From contig CAUYUJ010017979.1 in NCBI GenBank assembly GCA_963575745.1, positions 82,509 to 146,508 on the forward strand: a DNA stretch of 64,000 nt, in the 5' to 3' direction. Positions 30,231-40,494 of this stretch are shown here, piece by piece (position 1 is the stretch's first letter; the number at the start of each line of letters is the position of its first letter). The stretch is from Prorocentrum cordatum (taxonomy: Eukaryota; Sar; Dinophyceae; Prorocentrales; Prorocentraceae). The position numbers and the translations under genes are program-made. A model generated the notes under the pieces. That model made no database searches. It was not told the DNA's origin and saw nothing but the letters and a program-made list of their open reading frames with translations.

Positions 30231-30450
30231 GCAGGATGTCGACTGCAGAATTGGTCTACCCCTGAATCGACCTGTTCGCCGGACCTACGATAATTCAGCG
30301 TTTTTGTTTGTTTGTTTGTTTGTTTGTTTGTTTGTTTGTTTGTGTGTGTGTGTGTGTGTGTTGTTATTTCTTAAACCCTTTTTTCTTGCTTTTTCAGATC
30401 CGACGAACAACTCGTTTTTGGGACATACCAATTCTGCAGTGTCCATCCCC
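30231..30450. mobile_element. Possible TIR element M with (TTTG)n core
   Basis: GATGTCGACTGCAGAATTGG at 30236-30255 pairs with CCAATTCTGCAGTGTCCATC at 30428-30447 (18 of 20). Between them are TTTG and TG repeats (30300-30362). Only one copy was seen. Confidence 0.5.
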
Positions 30451-30612
30451 TACTCGATGCGTGCAGTTGTCTTCGGCTCCGCCGTCGGCTCTTTTTCCGT
30501 GCCGCGTTGGCGCCTCTTGACGCCTGGCGGCGCCTGGAGAACCCGCCAGCTTGAGCGCCAGCTTGAGCTGCTTCTCTGGCCCTCCCTTTGACGCCCACCC
30601 TGGGCCCCCCTC
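30451..30612. other. No gene assigned
   Basis: GGCGCC/TTGAGCGCC short repeats at 30510-30575. Confidence 0.3.
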
Positions 30613-30872
30613 TCCTCCTCCTCTTCTTCCTCCTCCTCCTTCTCCTCCTCCTCCTTCTCCTCCTCCTTTTCCTTTTCCTCCTCCTCCTCCTCCTCCTTCT
30701 CCTCCTCGTTCCTCCCTTCCTTTCTTCTTCTTCTTCTCCTCCTCCTCCTCCTCCTCCTCCTCCTCCTCCTCCTCCTCCTCCTCCTCCTCCCCCCTCCTCC
30801 GCCCTCTCCTCCTCCTCCTCCTCCTCCTCCTCCTCCTCCTCCTCCTCTCCCTCCTTCTCCTCCTCCTCCTCG
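30613..30872 (+). repeat. (TCC)n array directly before a candidate exon
   Basis: CTCCTC and CTTCTC triplets, 260 bp, ending TCGTCCGACCCGACAG. Confidence 0.95.
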
Positions 30873-30885
30873 TCCGACCCGACAG

Positions 30886-30985
30886 GAGAGCATGACCTCG
30901 CCACAGAGGATGGCCACCATGGTGCACATGTGGAACTCGGCAGAGCAGTCGGAGATGGGGAGTGGCGCCAGCTACGCACTCAGAG
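30886..30985 (+). CDS. Candidate exon after a TCC tract (ESMTSPQRMATMVHMWNSAE)
   Basis: CCCGACAG|GAG is an acceptor-like site behind a 260-bp pyrimidine tract. The frame reads ESMTSPQRMATMVHMWNSAE and QSEMGSGASYALR, with G or C in nearly every third position up to CTCAGAG|GAGG, a possible GA donor. After that the codon bias is lost and TGA follows at about 31010. The other open frame (EHDLATEDGHHG) has much weaker GC3. No domain is recognised. Whether it belongs to the same gene as the exon at 25023 cannot be told. Confidence 0.4.
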
Positions 30986-30989
30986 GAGG

Positions 30990-31139
30990 ACAATCTACCG
31001 ATACCCCCTGACCTCCGAAGCAATGATACCCCCTCTGCTTAGAAGGGCTCTTACTTTATAAGCTTAAAGGGCCGGGCAGTGTTCCACGCCCCGGGCGGTT
31101 CCCCCAGAATCCGCCCCGCGGTTCCCCCAGTCCCCTGGG
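30990..31139. other. Transition sequence
   Basis: Contains GATACCCCCTGA and GATACCCCCTCT (tandem pair) and two GCGGTTCCCCCAG blocks. No gene. Confidence 0.4.
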
Positions 31140-32085
31140 AGCTTTAGCTTTAGCTTTAGCTTTAGCTTAGCTTTAGCTTCGCTTTAGCTGAAGCTTTAGC
31201 TTAGCTTCAGCTTAGCTTCAGCTTAGCTTTAGCTTAGCTTTAGCTTAGCTTTAGCTTGGCTTTACCTTGGCGTTAGCTTAGCTTTAGCTTAGCTTTATCT
31301 TAGCGTTGGCTTAGCTTTAGCTTAGCGTTAGCTTAGCTTTAGCTTAGCTTTACCTCAGCTTTAGCTTAGCGTTAGCTTAGCTTTAGCTTAGCTTTAGCTT
31401 AGCTCCTAGTTTAGCGTTACCTTAGCTTCAGCTTAGCTTCAGCTGAGCATCAGCTTAGCTTCAGCTTAGCTGTAGCTTAGCGTTAGCTTAGATTTAGCTT
31501 AGCTTTATTTTAGCTTTAGCTCAGCTTTAGCTTAGCTTTAGCTTAGCTTTAGCTTAGCTTTAGCTTAGCTTTAGCTTAGCGTTAACTTAACTTTAGCTTA
31601 GCATCAGCTTAGCTTTGGCTTAGCTTTAGCTTAACTTTAGCTTAGTTTTAGCTTAGCTTTAGCTTAGCTTTAGCTTAGCTTTAGCTTAGCTTTGGCTTAG
31701 CTTTATATTAGCTTTAGCTTAGCTTTAGCTTAGCTTTAGCTTAGCTTGACCTTAGCTTTAGCTTAGCTTTAGCTTAGCTTTAGCTTAGCTTTAGCTTAGC
31801 TTTAGCTTAGATTTAGCTTACATGTAGCTTAGCTTCAGCTTAGTTTGACCTTAGCTTGACCTTAGCTTTAGCTTTGCTATAGCTTAACTTTAGCTTAGAT
31901 TTAGCTTAGCTTTATCTTTGCTTTAGTTTAGCTTGACCTTAGCTTGACCTTAGCTTCAGCTTAGCTTCAGCTTACCTTTAGCTTAGCTTTAGCTTAGCTG
32001 TAGCTTAGCTTTAGCTTGGCTTTAGCTAGCTTTAGCTTGGCTTTAACTTAGCTTTAGCTTAGCTTTCGCTTAGCTTTACTGTTGC
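31140..32085 (+). repeat. 11-bp satellite, unit AGCTTTAGCTT (~85 copies)
   Basis: It starts as a 6-bp AGCTTT run (31140-31190) and becomes an 11-bp AGCTTTAGCTT array with scattered changes (AGCTTCAGCTT, AGCGTTAGCTT, AGCTTGACCTT). It is free of the telomere word TTTAGGG. No coding. Confidence 0.97.
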
Positions 32086-32129
32086 TACTAATGCTGCTTT
32101 CCTAGGGGCTCCAACTCCTAGGTAGGGTC

Positions 32130-32294
32130 GCACTGTGATACTTTTCTCATAACGTCTACCCCCAGAGGTCTCGACCCGTTCCCCACGGCCGGTTTTTCAT
32201 CCTGCGTCGTTTGGCCCGGTGAGGGTCCACAGGGGCCCAAAGCAGCAAAAGACAGGCCACCCTGATCATTTCATGGCTCGAGGGGGCCTGGGCC
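32130..32294 (-). mobile_element. Foldback element family E, copy 8 (reverse)
   Basis: CTCATAACGTCTACCCCCAG, GTCTCGACCCGTTCCCCACG and TCATGGCTCGAGGGGGCCTG match copies 2 and 10. Confidence 0.65.
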
Positions 32295-32598
32295 GCTGGT
32301 CAGGACGCAGCCCGTGCGAGGCCCGCGGAGGAGCGGTATCGGTATCTTTGTCGCCTCCCCAGCCATACACCAGCACGGGCCCTCGGCCGGGCCAATCCTG
32401 GGACCCCGGATCGGTGCTCCGGCGGCGAGCGAGGGGTGGACGTGAGAAGGAGAAGGCCTCATCGGAACGCGCCGGGGCTCCTCAGAAGCTCCCTGGCCTT
32501 CGGAGAAGTCGTCGGTGTCTTCGGGGCAGGCTCAGGAAACTTCTCACAAGGCCGGTGATGGGCCTGTTTTCCACCACCGCTACCATAAGTTGGAGGGG
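32295..32598. other. No gene assigned
   Basis: GC-rich. 32480-32520 has a short hairpin GCTCCTCAGAAGCTCC / CCTTCGGAGAAG reminiscent of family J arms. Confidence 0.3.
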
Positions 32599-32629
32599 GG
32601 AAGGAGGAGGAGGAGGAGGAGGAGGAGGA
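32599..32629 (+). repeat. (GGA)n array running into the assembly gap
   Basis: GGA triplets stop at the first N. Confidence 0.95.
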
Positions 32630-32729
32630 NNNNNNNNNNNNNNNNNNNNNNNNNNNNNNNNNNNNNNNNNNNNNNNNNNNNNNNNNNNNNNNNNNNNNNN
32701 NNNNNNNNNNNNNNNNNNNNNNNNNNNNN
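32630..32729. other. Assembly gap of exactly 100 N
   Basis: The round length indicates a placeholder of unknown true size. It lies at the end of a GGA array. Confidence 0.99.
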
Positions 32730-32739
32730 TCGCATCAGA

Positions 32740-32910
32740 AAATGGCATGAACATAAATTGTCGGAGCTCGACGCGGATTTCTCGAATCTGCACTGGGCCC
32801 TCCCGTCGGCCCGTCGGTGCCCCGCCGCCCCCTGGCGCCCTCGGGAGGGAGGTGAAGCGCCGATCCAAGGCATCGGCGCGGAGCTCCGGAAGTTTATGCT
32901 TATGCAGTTT
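32740..32910. mobile_element. Foldback element family A, copy 4
   Basis: The left arm has GGCATGAACATAAATTGTCG and GACGCGGATTTCTCGAAT. The right arm has GCGCCGATCCAAGGCATC and GGAGCTCCGGAAGTTTATGC. Arms are imperfect. Confidence 0.6.
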
Positions 32911-32984
32911 CTTTCGTCCAGAGAAGGCCTCCCCGACGCCTCCCAAAAGGTCAAGCAAAGGCAGGGCTTATTCCGACCCCTTCG

Positions 32985-33190
32985 ATTCGATTCGATTTCG
33001 ATGGCTGCCGACTCCGATTCGATTCGACTCGGGATTCCGATTTGGTTTGCGATTTCTCGTTGGAGGCTTCTGGCCTGCCGATGTCTGTCGATTCGGCTTC
33101 TCCCGACTTGGCTGCCGATTTCTGCCGATCCGATTCACTTCGATCGCCGGCATGATTTCTCGATTCTATTCTGGGCCCTCCTGCAAAGGG
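32985..33190 (+). repeat. GATTCGATTC / CTGCCGATTT repeat, copy 2
   Basis: Same words and order as 11290-11400. Confidence 0.55.
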
Positions 33191-33206
33191 CGCGGAAGCA
33201 TGGAGG

Positions 33207-33470
33207 GGGGGATGAGGAGGAGGAGGAGGAGGAGGAGGAGGAGGAGGAGGGGGAGGAGGAGGAGGGGGAGGGTAGGAAGGAGGAGAGGAGGAGAGGAGGG
33301 GAGTGGAGGAGGGAGTAGGAGAGGATGAGGAGGAGGAGGAGGAGGAGGAGTGATGACCTGAGGGGAAGGATGATGATGAGGAGAATGGGATTGAGGAGGA
33401 GCAGCTGGCGAACGAGGAGGAGGAGGAGGAGGAGGAGGAGGAGGAGGAGGAGGAGGAGGAGGAGGAGGGG
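33207..33470 (+). repeat. (GGA)n arrays with a GAT-like break
   Basis: 33207-33350 and 33412-33470 are GGA arrays; 33351-33411 has GATGATGAGGAGAATGGG. Confidence 0.95.
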
Positions 33471-33475
33471 TTGGA

Positions 33476-34200
33476 TGACCAGCGTAAACCCAAGACGTAT
33501 CAACGATGTTGCAGTAAGCCCTCGCTCCAAATTCCCTCTTTGTATGCCCCCAGAAGGATTTTTTCATCGCGGGAAGTGCGGCATTGAAAAGCACAAACTT
33601 GTGATAATTCTCAATACTGTGAAGATATCATTCCTGAGATTTCAGCGCATCGAATCAACGGGATTGTTACGTCCTGACAGGCCAAAATCGTGCTTTGACT
33701 TTCACGCCACAAATCCACACATCAACCTCACTGTTGCGTCCTGGGAATTTTTCGTCGTGCCAGAACGTACTTCCTGGGACTACAGCCCTACGCACCCCTG
33801 AACATGTTGCAAACTTTCAAAACGAATTCGCGCGTCGCTAAGGCGAGAACCACACTTTCAAGACGAATGTGCGCGGCGCTAAGGCGATAGCCACATGTTG
33901 GAAAGGACCCGCCCTCAATCTTTGACATTGCTGCAAGCCTTCAACGCACATGTGCGTGGTGCTAAGGCGAGGGTTACATTTTTAAAATGACCCGCCCTCC
34001 ATTATTGAACCTGTTGCAGTGCAGGCTTTTAGGACGAATGTGCGCCGCGCTAAGGCGAGAGCCACGTGTTGAAAACGACCCGTCCTCCATACTTGCAGCG
34101 GTTGCAGAATTCAGACTTCGGGATCATACATGGTGAGGAAGTCTCAGGCAACACGCCCAGCCCGCCCCACGGACACGTCTGGGGGTGCAACTTCGAGGCT
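33476..34200 (+). repeat. ~700-bp repeat Q, forward copy
   Basis: Matches the reverse complement of 18075-18815. It holds ~80-bp tandem units (CGAATGTGCGCGGCGCTAAG and variants) from about 33830 to 34095 and ends with GTGAGGAAGTCTCAGGCAAC followed by CGCCCAGCCCGCC. Confidence 0.75.
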
Positions 34201-34209
34201 TTCTGGGGA

Positions 34210-34418
34210 GCAGGAATTCAGCAGGATAATGATGAGGAGCAGGATGTTGATGATGCCGATGGTGGTGGCTATGATGAAGACGGAGGTGGCGACAATGAGG
34301 ATGATGGTGATGCTGATGATGATGCTGATGATGATGCTGGTGCTGCTGCTGATGCTGCTGCTGATGATGATGATCATGATGATGATAACGACGAGGATGA
34401 CGATCATGTTGATACTGG

Positions 34419-34450
<32 letters not shown>

Positions 34451-34616
34451 GTGATGCTGATGATGCTTATTATGATGATGCTGATGATGCTGGTGCTGGC
34501 GATGACGCTGTTCATATTGAGTAGGATAATGATAATGCTGCTGATGCCGATGCTGATGAGGATGGTTGTGGTGATGCTGATGACGATGCGGATGCTGATG
34601 ATGCTAATGTTAATGG

Positions 34617-34663
<47 letters not shown>

Positions 34664-35292
34664 CTGATGCTGATGCTGATGCTGATGCTGATGATGGTGA
34701 TGATGCCGCTGCTGTTTATAAGGATGACGCTGGTGATGAAGTGACGATGACGACGATGACGCTGACGATGATGATGATGCTGATGCTGATGCTGATGCTG
34801 ATGCTGATGCTGATGCTGATGCTGATGCGGCTGAGGATGCCGACGATGATGATGCTGATGCTGATGCTGATGCTGATGCTGATGCTGATGCTGATGCTGA
34901 TGCTGATGCTGATGCTGCTGATGATGCTGCTGATGATGCTGATGATGCGGATGATGGCACGGCTGTGTGATGATGATGGTGGTGATGATGCTGCTGATGA
35001 TGCTGATACTGCTGCTGATTATGATGCTACGGATGATGATGCTGATGATGCGGATGATGATGCTGATGCTGATGATGCTGATGCTGATGATGATTTTGCT
35101 GATGCTGATGATGCTGATGATGGCAGGTCTGTGCGATGATGATGATGATGCTTCCATTGGCGGTGATGATTAGGATCATGATGAACATGCTTATGCTGAT
35201 GCTGATGCTGATGCTGATGCTGCTGCTGCTGATGGTGATGGTGATGCTAATGATGATGCTGATGATGATGCTGATGATGATGATGATGATAC

Positions 35293-35340
<48 letters not shown>

Positions 35341-35867
35341 GGATGACGATGGCGATTGCAACGGTGAAGATGACGTTGCTGCTGCTGCGGCTGATGCTGC
35401 TGCTGCTGCTGCTGAGGATGGTGCTGATGCTGATGCTGGCGACGACGAGGACGACGGCGAAAACGATGATAACAACGGTGATGGCGATTGTGATGAATAC
35501 CATTCTGATTATTGTGTGATTGATGATGGTGGTGATGATGCTGATGACGATGATGCTTATGACGAGGATGATGATGATGACGACTGCTGATCATGATGCT
35601 GCTGGCGACGCAGCTGCTACTGATGATGATGACGAGGATGCTGACGATGATGCTGATGCTGATTATGCTGATGCTGTTGATGATGATGCTGATGCTGATG
35701 ATGATTTTGCTGATGCTGATGATGCTGATGATGGCAGGTCTGTGTGATGATAATGATAGTGGTGATGATCCTGATGATGCTGATGATGCTTGTGCTGATG
35801 CTGATGCTGATGTTGATGCTGCTGCTGATGATGGTGACGACGATGCTGATGATGGTGATGATGACGC

Positions 35868-35905
<38 letters not shown>

Positions 35906-36110
35906 CTGTTGCTGATGCTGATGCTGATGCTGATGCTGATGCTGCTGCTGATGCTGATGCTGCTGATGATGATGATGATGATGATGGTGATGCTGATGCT
36001 GATGCTGACGCTGCTGATGATGCTGCTGTTGGTGCTGCTGATGATGATTATTACTACTTCTTTGACGATGATGATGAGGAGGATGAGGAGGATGAGGAGG
36101 AGTAAGAGGA
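34210..36110 (+). repeat. (GAT)n / (GCT)n array, ~1.9 kb
   Basis: Three similar sub-blocks end in GATGCTGATGATGGCA(C/G)G(G/T)CTGTG at about 34970, 35130 and 35740, so the array has a longer superunit. Open frames give Met, Asp/Ala or Ile/Ser runs. Confidence 0.95.
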
Positions 36111-36350
36111 GACTGCTGCTGCTGCTGGTCCTGCTTGTCCACCCCCTCCTCATACTCCTCTCTTGCTGCTGCGTCTGTTCCTCCTCCCCTTCCTCTTCCT
36201 CCGCCCCCGCCCTGTCCTCCTCCCTCCTCCTCCTCGTCCCTCCGCGTCCCTCCGCCTCCACCTTACCCTCCCTCTTCCCTTCCCTCTCCTTTCCCTTTTT
36301 TTTCTCCTCTTCTTCTTCTTCTTCTTCCTCCTCTTCCTCCTCCGCCTCTG
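36111..36350 (+). repeat. (TCC)n / (TTC)n array
   Basis: Pyrimidine triplets. Confidence 0.9.
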
Positions 36351-36475
36351 TCTCCGATCGTGGATGCGCCGATCCGCTCGGTTGATATGCCGCTATCGGA
36401 GCGCGGCATCGCGATGGGGGCTCTCGATCGCCGGGGCGTGCCCCGCACTCCTCGGAGCGAGGCCGGGGGAACGAG
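36351..36475. other. Short GC-rich island
   Basis: Contains GATCGTGGATGCGCCGATCC. No gene. Confidence 0.3.
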
Positions 36476-36700
36476 GCGGAGGAGGAGGAGGAGGAGGAGG
36501 AGGAGGAGGAGAGGAAGCGGAGGCGGAGGCGGAGAAGGAGGAGGATGAGGAGGAGGAGGAAGATGATGAGGAGGAGGAGGAGCAAGAAGAGGAGGAGGAG
36601 GAGGAGGAGGAGGAGGAGGAGGAGGAGGAGGGAGGAGGGAGGGAGAGGATGTGGAGCGAGGGAGGAGGAGGAGGAGGAGGAGGAGGAGGAGGAGGAGGCA
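36476..36700 (+). repeat. (GGA)n array
   Basis: GGA/GAA triplets. Confidence 0.95.
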
Positions 36701-36954
36701 CCTGGATTTCTAGGCACCTGGCCTTGACCTCCGACGTTGTGATGTGTTTGTTCAGCTTCGGCATCTGGGGGCCGTTGTCGGGTCCTGGGCCCATCAGAAT
36801 ACGACCCGGAGCGAAAACAACGCCCCCAGGGAGTAGGGTCGAGAGCTTCAGGGGCCGGCGACTCGACCAATCGAGTCGTCTGGGGTTTTGGTTGAAGGAG
36901 GGGGGGGGGAGGAGGGGGGGGACATGAGGATTAGGAAAGTGAGAACGAGATGGA

Positions 36955-37420
36955 TGATGAAACACGACCGTCTGAGAATCCTCAAGATTGCCACAACACC
37001 ATGCCCGGGACTCCAGCGCCGCGAATCAACTTGACGGTTGCGTCCTGAGAGGCCTGAATCGCGCCAGATCTTCGATCCTGGGAGCTCAACACCGCGAATC
37101 AAGGTGACGGTTGTGTCCTGCCAATCCTAAATCGCGCCAGGGCACAATTCCTGTGACCTCAGCCCTACGAATCCTTGAGAATGTTGCGAGCTCGTCAGAC
37201 GACTGTGCACGGCGCTGCGGCGAGAGCCACGTTTTGACAACGAACCGACCTCCATCCTTCGAGGTGCCTCAAACTGTAAGGCAAGAGCGACAACGGCCCG
37301 CCTTTCCATCCTTTCAGGCCGTCACCGGCTTTGAGCACGAATGTGCGCGGCGCCAGGGCGTCAACCACATGTTGATAACGACCCGCCCTCCATCCTTGAA
37401 TCTCAGAGTGAAGGGGGCGA
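36955..37420 (+). repeat. Repeat Q, partial diverged copy
   Basis: GCGAATCAACTTGACGGTTG and GCGAATCAAGGTGACGGTTG are two ~65-bp tandem units, also recognisable at 33650-33740. ~80-bp units with GAATGTGCGCGGCGCCAGGG follow. Confidence 0.6.
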
Positions 37421-37469
37421 ACGGTCATTCACTGTTCCTGGGCGCGTGCCTGAAGTGAGGTTCCGCGGT

Positions 37470-38150
37470 GCGGAGTGTTGTTGTTGTAGTTGTTGTTGTT
37501 ATTATTATTATTGTTGGTGGTGTTGTTGTTGCTGTTAGTGTTGGTGTTGTTGTTGTTGGTGCTGTTGAATATTATTACTTCTAAAGAATAATTATTGTTG
37601 GGCCCCCTGGTGCACGCCCCCCTCGCCGCGCCTAGGCCGCAGCCACATTTTCATCATTTTCGTGAGGAAGTCTCAGGCAAAACGGGGGAGTCCGGATCCG
37701 GTTGTTTTGTTGACGCCCGCTTTCCCTGTCAAAAAACAATATAAAATGACATGTCTTGTTCTAACATAACCAAACTTCAAGAATCCTTTGCAAAAAATGA
37801 CACGAAGTGCACACTCGCGCGCGCAAGATGAAATCCTTCCAAAACCTTAGTTTTCGTAGCGATTTTAACATAAAAACATGAAAAACCCAATGGTTTTTCA
37901 AAAAAAAAGTTTCAAACATTCATCCCGCGCGCTCTTGCGGATTTCTTAGGAAACCCAATACTTTTTCAACATTTCTGTCAAACGGGCTCTTGCGAGCAAC
38001 TTTTTCACGTGCTTCGAACTTCTGCAACAACGGTTGCGCGCCTGCCAGGGCCATCATCCCTGTCAAATAATACCATATGGGACACATTCGTTTTTTCTTC
38101 GCGCGCGCACGCCGAAATCTTCAATTGCAGGGGGAAAAGTCGTATACTAA
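37470..38150 (+). repeat. Repeat B, copy 1, with TTG/ATT microsatellite head
   Basis: TTG/TTA triplets (37478-37566) run into CTAAAGAATAATTATTGTTG and a ~550-bp unit with CATTTTCATCATTTTCGTGA and GCGCGCAAGATGAAATCCTT. The second copy is at 40490-41075. No open frame of interest. Confidence 0.75.
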
Positions 38151-38194
38151 GCTAGCTTACAGAAAATGTTACCACAACAAGTCATTGTACCCAT

Positions 38195-38400
38195 GCGCCA
38201 GTGTAGTAGCCAAGGTCGTCCGCAGGCCACGAAGTGAGGTGTCCGAACGTCATAGGGCGGGAAGCTGGGTGTGGGTGGTGGCGAAGAGTCGTTTGGAAAT
38301 GTGGTAGAGCTTGAACCGGCCCCCCCACAAAGTGGGGGTATTGCCCGCCTCCTATGAAAACCCTGGCACTGGTGAGAACGGAGTGTCCCCACGTGCTAGT
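38195..38400 (+). repeat. Repeat D, copy 1 (~200 bp)
   Basis: GCCAGTGTAGTAGCCAAGGT to AACCCTGGCACTGGTGAGAA. Copy 2 at 42173-42362 is nearly identical. Both are followed at once by a TTG array. Confidence 0.8.
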
Positions 38401-38401
38401 A

Positions 38402-38452
<51 letters not shown>

Positions 38453-38454
38453 GC

Positions 38455-38491
<37 letters not shown>

Positions 38492-38492
38492 G
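38401..38492 (+). repeat. (TTG)n microsatellite
   Basis: About 30 TTG triplets, then CTTGAAGAATAATTATTGTTG-type flank (AGAATAATTATTGTTG) shared with the other TTG arrays. Confidence 0.97.
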
Positions 38493-38644
38493 AACTCTCA
38501 TTCTTGAAGAATAATTATTGTTGATCCCCCCCCACCAGTGCACATTGATTTTCTTCGATTGAAGGAAGTGCCACCCCCGGGGCTCGCACCTGGTTTTTTC
38601 TCAAGGAAAGTCTTCCTGCTCAAACTGTGCCCCTGCCCCCCGGG

Positions 38645-39085
38645 CTACAACAACAACGGCTCCCGCTTGAGACTTCCTCGATTTTACCCAGGACCCCCGC
38701 TCCCGCCTGAGACTTCCGCGCATTTACTCAGGAAAGGCGCTCCCGTCTGAGACTTGCTCGCATGTAATCAAGACCCCCGCTCCCCTTGAGACTTCCGTGC
38801 AATTTACGTGGGAACGGCGCTCCCGCCTGAGACTTCTTCGAATTTTACTCAGGACCCCCGCTCCTGCTTGACATTTCCGCGCAATTGACTCAGGAACGGC
38901 GCTCCCGCCTGAGACTTCCTCGCAATTTAGTGAGGACCCCCGCTCCCGCCTGAGACTTCCGTGCAATTTGCTCAGGAACGGCGCTCCCGCTTGAGACTTC
39001 CTCGCAACTTAGTCAGGGCCCCCGCTTCCGCCCGAGATTTCCTCACAGTGTACTCAGGACTGCGCTCTCGCGTGCGACGTCCTCA
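38645..39085 (+). repeat. 41-bp satellite in dimers of 82 bp
   Basis: Units alternate between GACCCCCGCTCCCGCCTGAG and GAACGGCGCTCCCGCCTGAG, each continuing ACTTCC(T/G)CGCAATTTACTCA. Shorter stretches occur at 39655-39850 and 45330-45520. Confidence 0.85.
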
Positions 39086-39336
39086 CAAATTATTCTGGAA
39101 TTGCGTTTCGGCGCTCAGGAACCACGCACGCGCCAAGGACGCCTTCACAACGTGGTATCTTCCCTCTTCCTTCGTCCTTCCCCCTCCCCTTCCTCCCACT
39201 CTCCCTCGTTCTTCCCCTCCTCCTCTTGCAGGGCCCGCGCCAATTCCAATGGCGGGCAGAGAGATGTACGCCCCCGAAGGATTGTCCGCCCGTTCCGGTT
39301 TGCCCGTGCGTCTAAGCCCGCCGGCCCCAGCAAAGA
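39086..39336. other. No gene; CCTTCC-rich patch at 39165-39235
   Basis: Nothing recognised beyond a pyrimidine tract. Confidence 0.35.
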
Positions 39337-39445
39337 GAAATAATCCCCCCGAAAGGGGTGTGATCGAAGACGAAGAGGGCGGGTATCGAGGGTGTAGGGT
39401 ATACGTGTTGAATGACTCGCGGGCAAGTAAGAGCGTACAGCCTTA
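39337..39445 (+). repeat. Repeat C, copy 1
   Basis: GATCGAAGACGAAGAGGGCG with GGGTATCGAGGG and GTACAGCCTTA. Copies at 40382-40494 and 45755-45858; each lies directly before a TTG array or the AGAATAATTATTGTTG flank. Confidence 0.75.
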
Positions 39446-39449
39446 AAAT

Positions 39450-39451
39450 GG

Positions 39452-39495
<44 letters not shown>

Positions 39496-39497
39496 GA
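39450..39497 (+). repeat. (TTG)n microsatellite
   Basis: 16 TTG triplets followed by TTCTGAAGAATAATTATTG. Confidence 0.97.
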
Positions 39498-39654
39498 ATT
39501 CTCACTTCTGAAGAATAATTATTGTTGATCCCCCTCCACCGGTGCATACTGTTTTTTCTCAATCAAAGTGTGGCCCTCGCATCTCGCATCTTGTTTTTTG
39601 ACAAAGAGAGTCTTCCTGCTCAAACTGGGCCCTTGGCCCCCGGATTACAACAAC

Positions 39655-39850
39655 AACGGCTCCCGCTTGAGACTTCCTTGCAGTTTAGCCAGGACCCCCG
39701 CTCCCGCCCGAGACTTCCTTGCATTTTATTCAGGAATCGCGCTGTCGCTTGGGACATCCTTACAATTTATTCAGGAATCGCTTTCCCAGCGCTCTGGAGT
39801 CGCGCTCTCGCTGGAGACTTGCTTGCACCTTACTGAAGAATGGCCTTGCG
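39655..39850 (+). repeat. 41-bp satellite, second locus
   Basis: GGCTCCCGCTTGAGACTTCC and TTTATTCAGGAATCGCGCT units; diverged. Confidence 0.65.
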
Positions 39851-39899
39851 TTGGGACTTCCTGCAATTTGCCCAAGCGCCGCGCTCCCGACACCCAGGC

Positions 39900-40160
39900 A
39901 CCCAGGAGTCGCGCCCGTTGTGGCCCCATGTGCATGCCCTTCGTGGCCCCGCTGTCGCCATTTGTGTCCCCCTCACTGTCCTACGTGGCCCAGTTGCTAC
40001 CCTCAGTGGCCCTATAGTTGCCTTCTGTGGCCCCGCATTATCTGCACTTCGTGGCCCCCGCTCGTTCGCGCTCTTCGTGGCCCCATACGCATTCCCTTCG
40101 TGTCCCCGCTGTCGCCCTTCGTGGCCTACTTCGTGCCCTTCGTGGCCCTGCTGTCGTTCT
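39900..40160 (+). repeat. ~24-bp repeat, CCCTTCGTGGCCCCGCTGTC
   Basis: About ten degenerate units with TTCGTGGCCCC. Confidence 0.7.
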
Positions 40161-40494
40161 CTCTCGCTCTCGCTTTCGCTCGTCGTCGCCGTCGTCGTCG
40201 TCGCCGTCGTCGTCGACGTCGTCGTCGTCGTCGTCGTCGTCGTGGTCGGTCCCCTGTCCGTCCCTCTTGGGGTCGGGTCGACGGTCCGCGGCCGCCCCGC
40301 TGATCAGCGCTGCCGCTGGCCAGGCCGACGGTCCGCGGCCGCCCCGCCGCTTGCCAGGGCCCGTCCTGCAGGGAAGAAAGGTATACCCCCCAAAAGGGGC
40401 TCGATCGAAGACGAAGAGGGCGGGTATCGAGGGTTTGGGAAATACGCGCTATTGGACGACACTCGAGCATATAAGGGCGAACAGTCTTTAAAAT
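40160..40494 (+). repeat. (CGT)n run and repeat C, copy 2
   Basis: CGTCGT triplets at 40176-40243, a GC-rich island with a duplicated GACGGTCCGCGGCCGCCCCG, then repeat C at 40382-40494. Confidence 0.7.

Noticed and set aside
31140-32085. TTAGCTTTAGC-like array as a possible telomere
   Set aside because: The unit is AGCTTTAGCTT, not the TTTAGGG type expected for dinoflagellates, and the array is internal.
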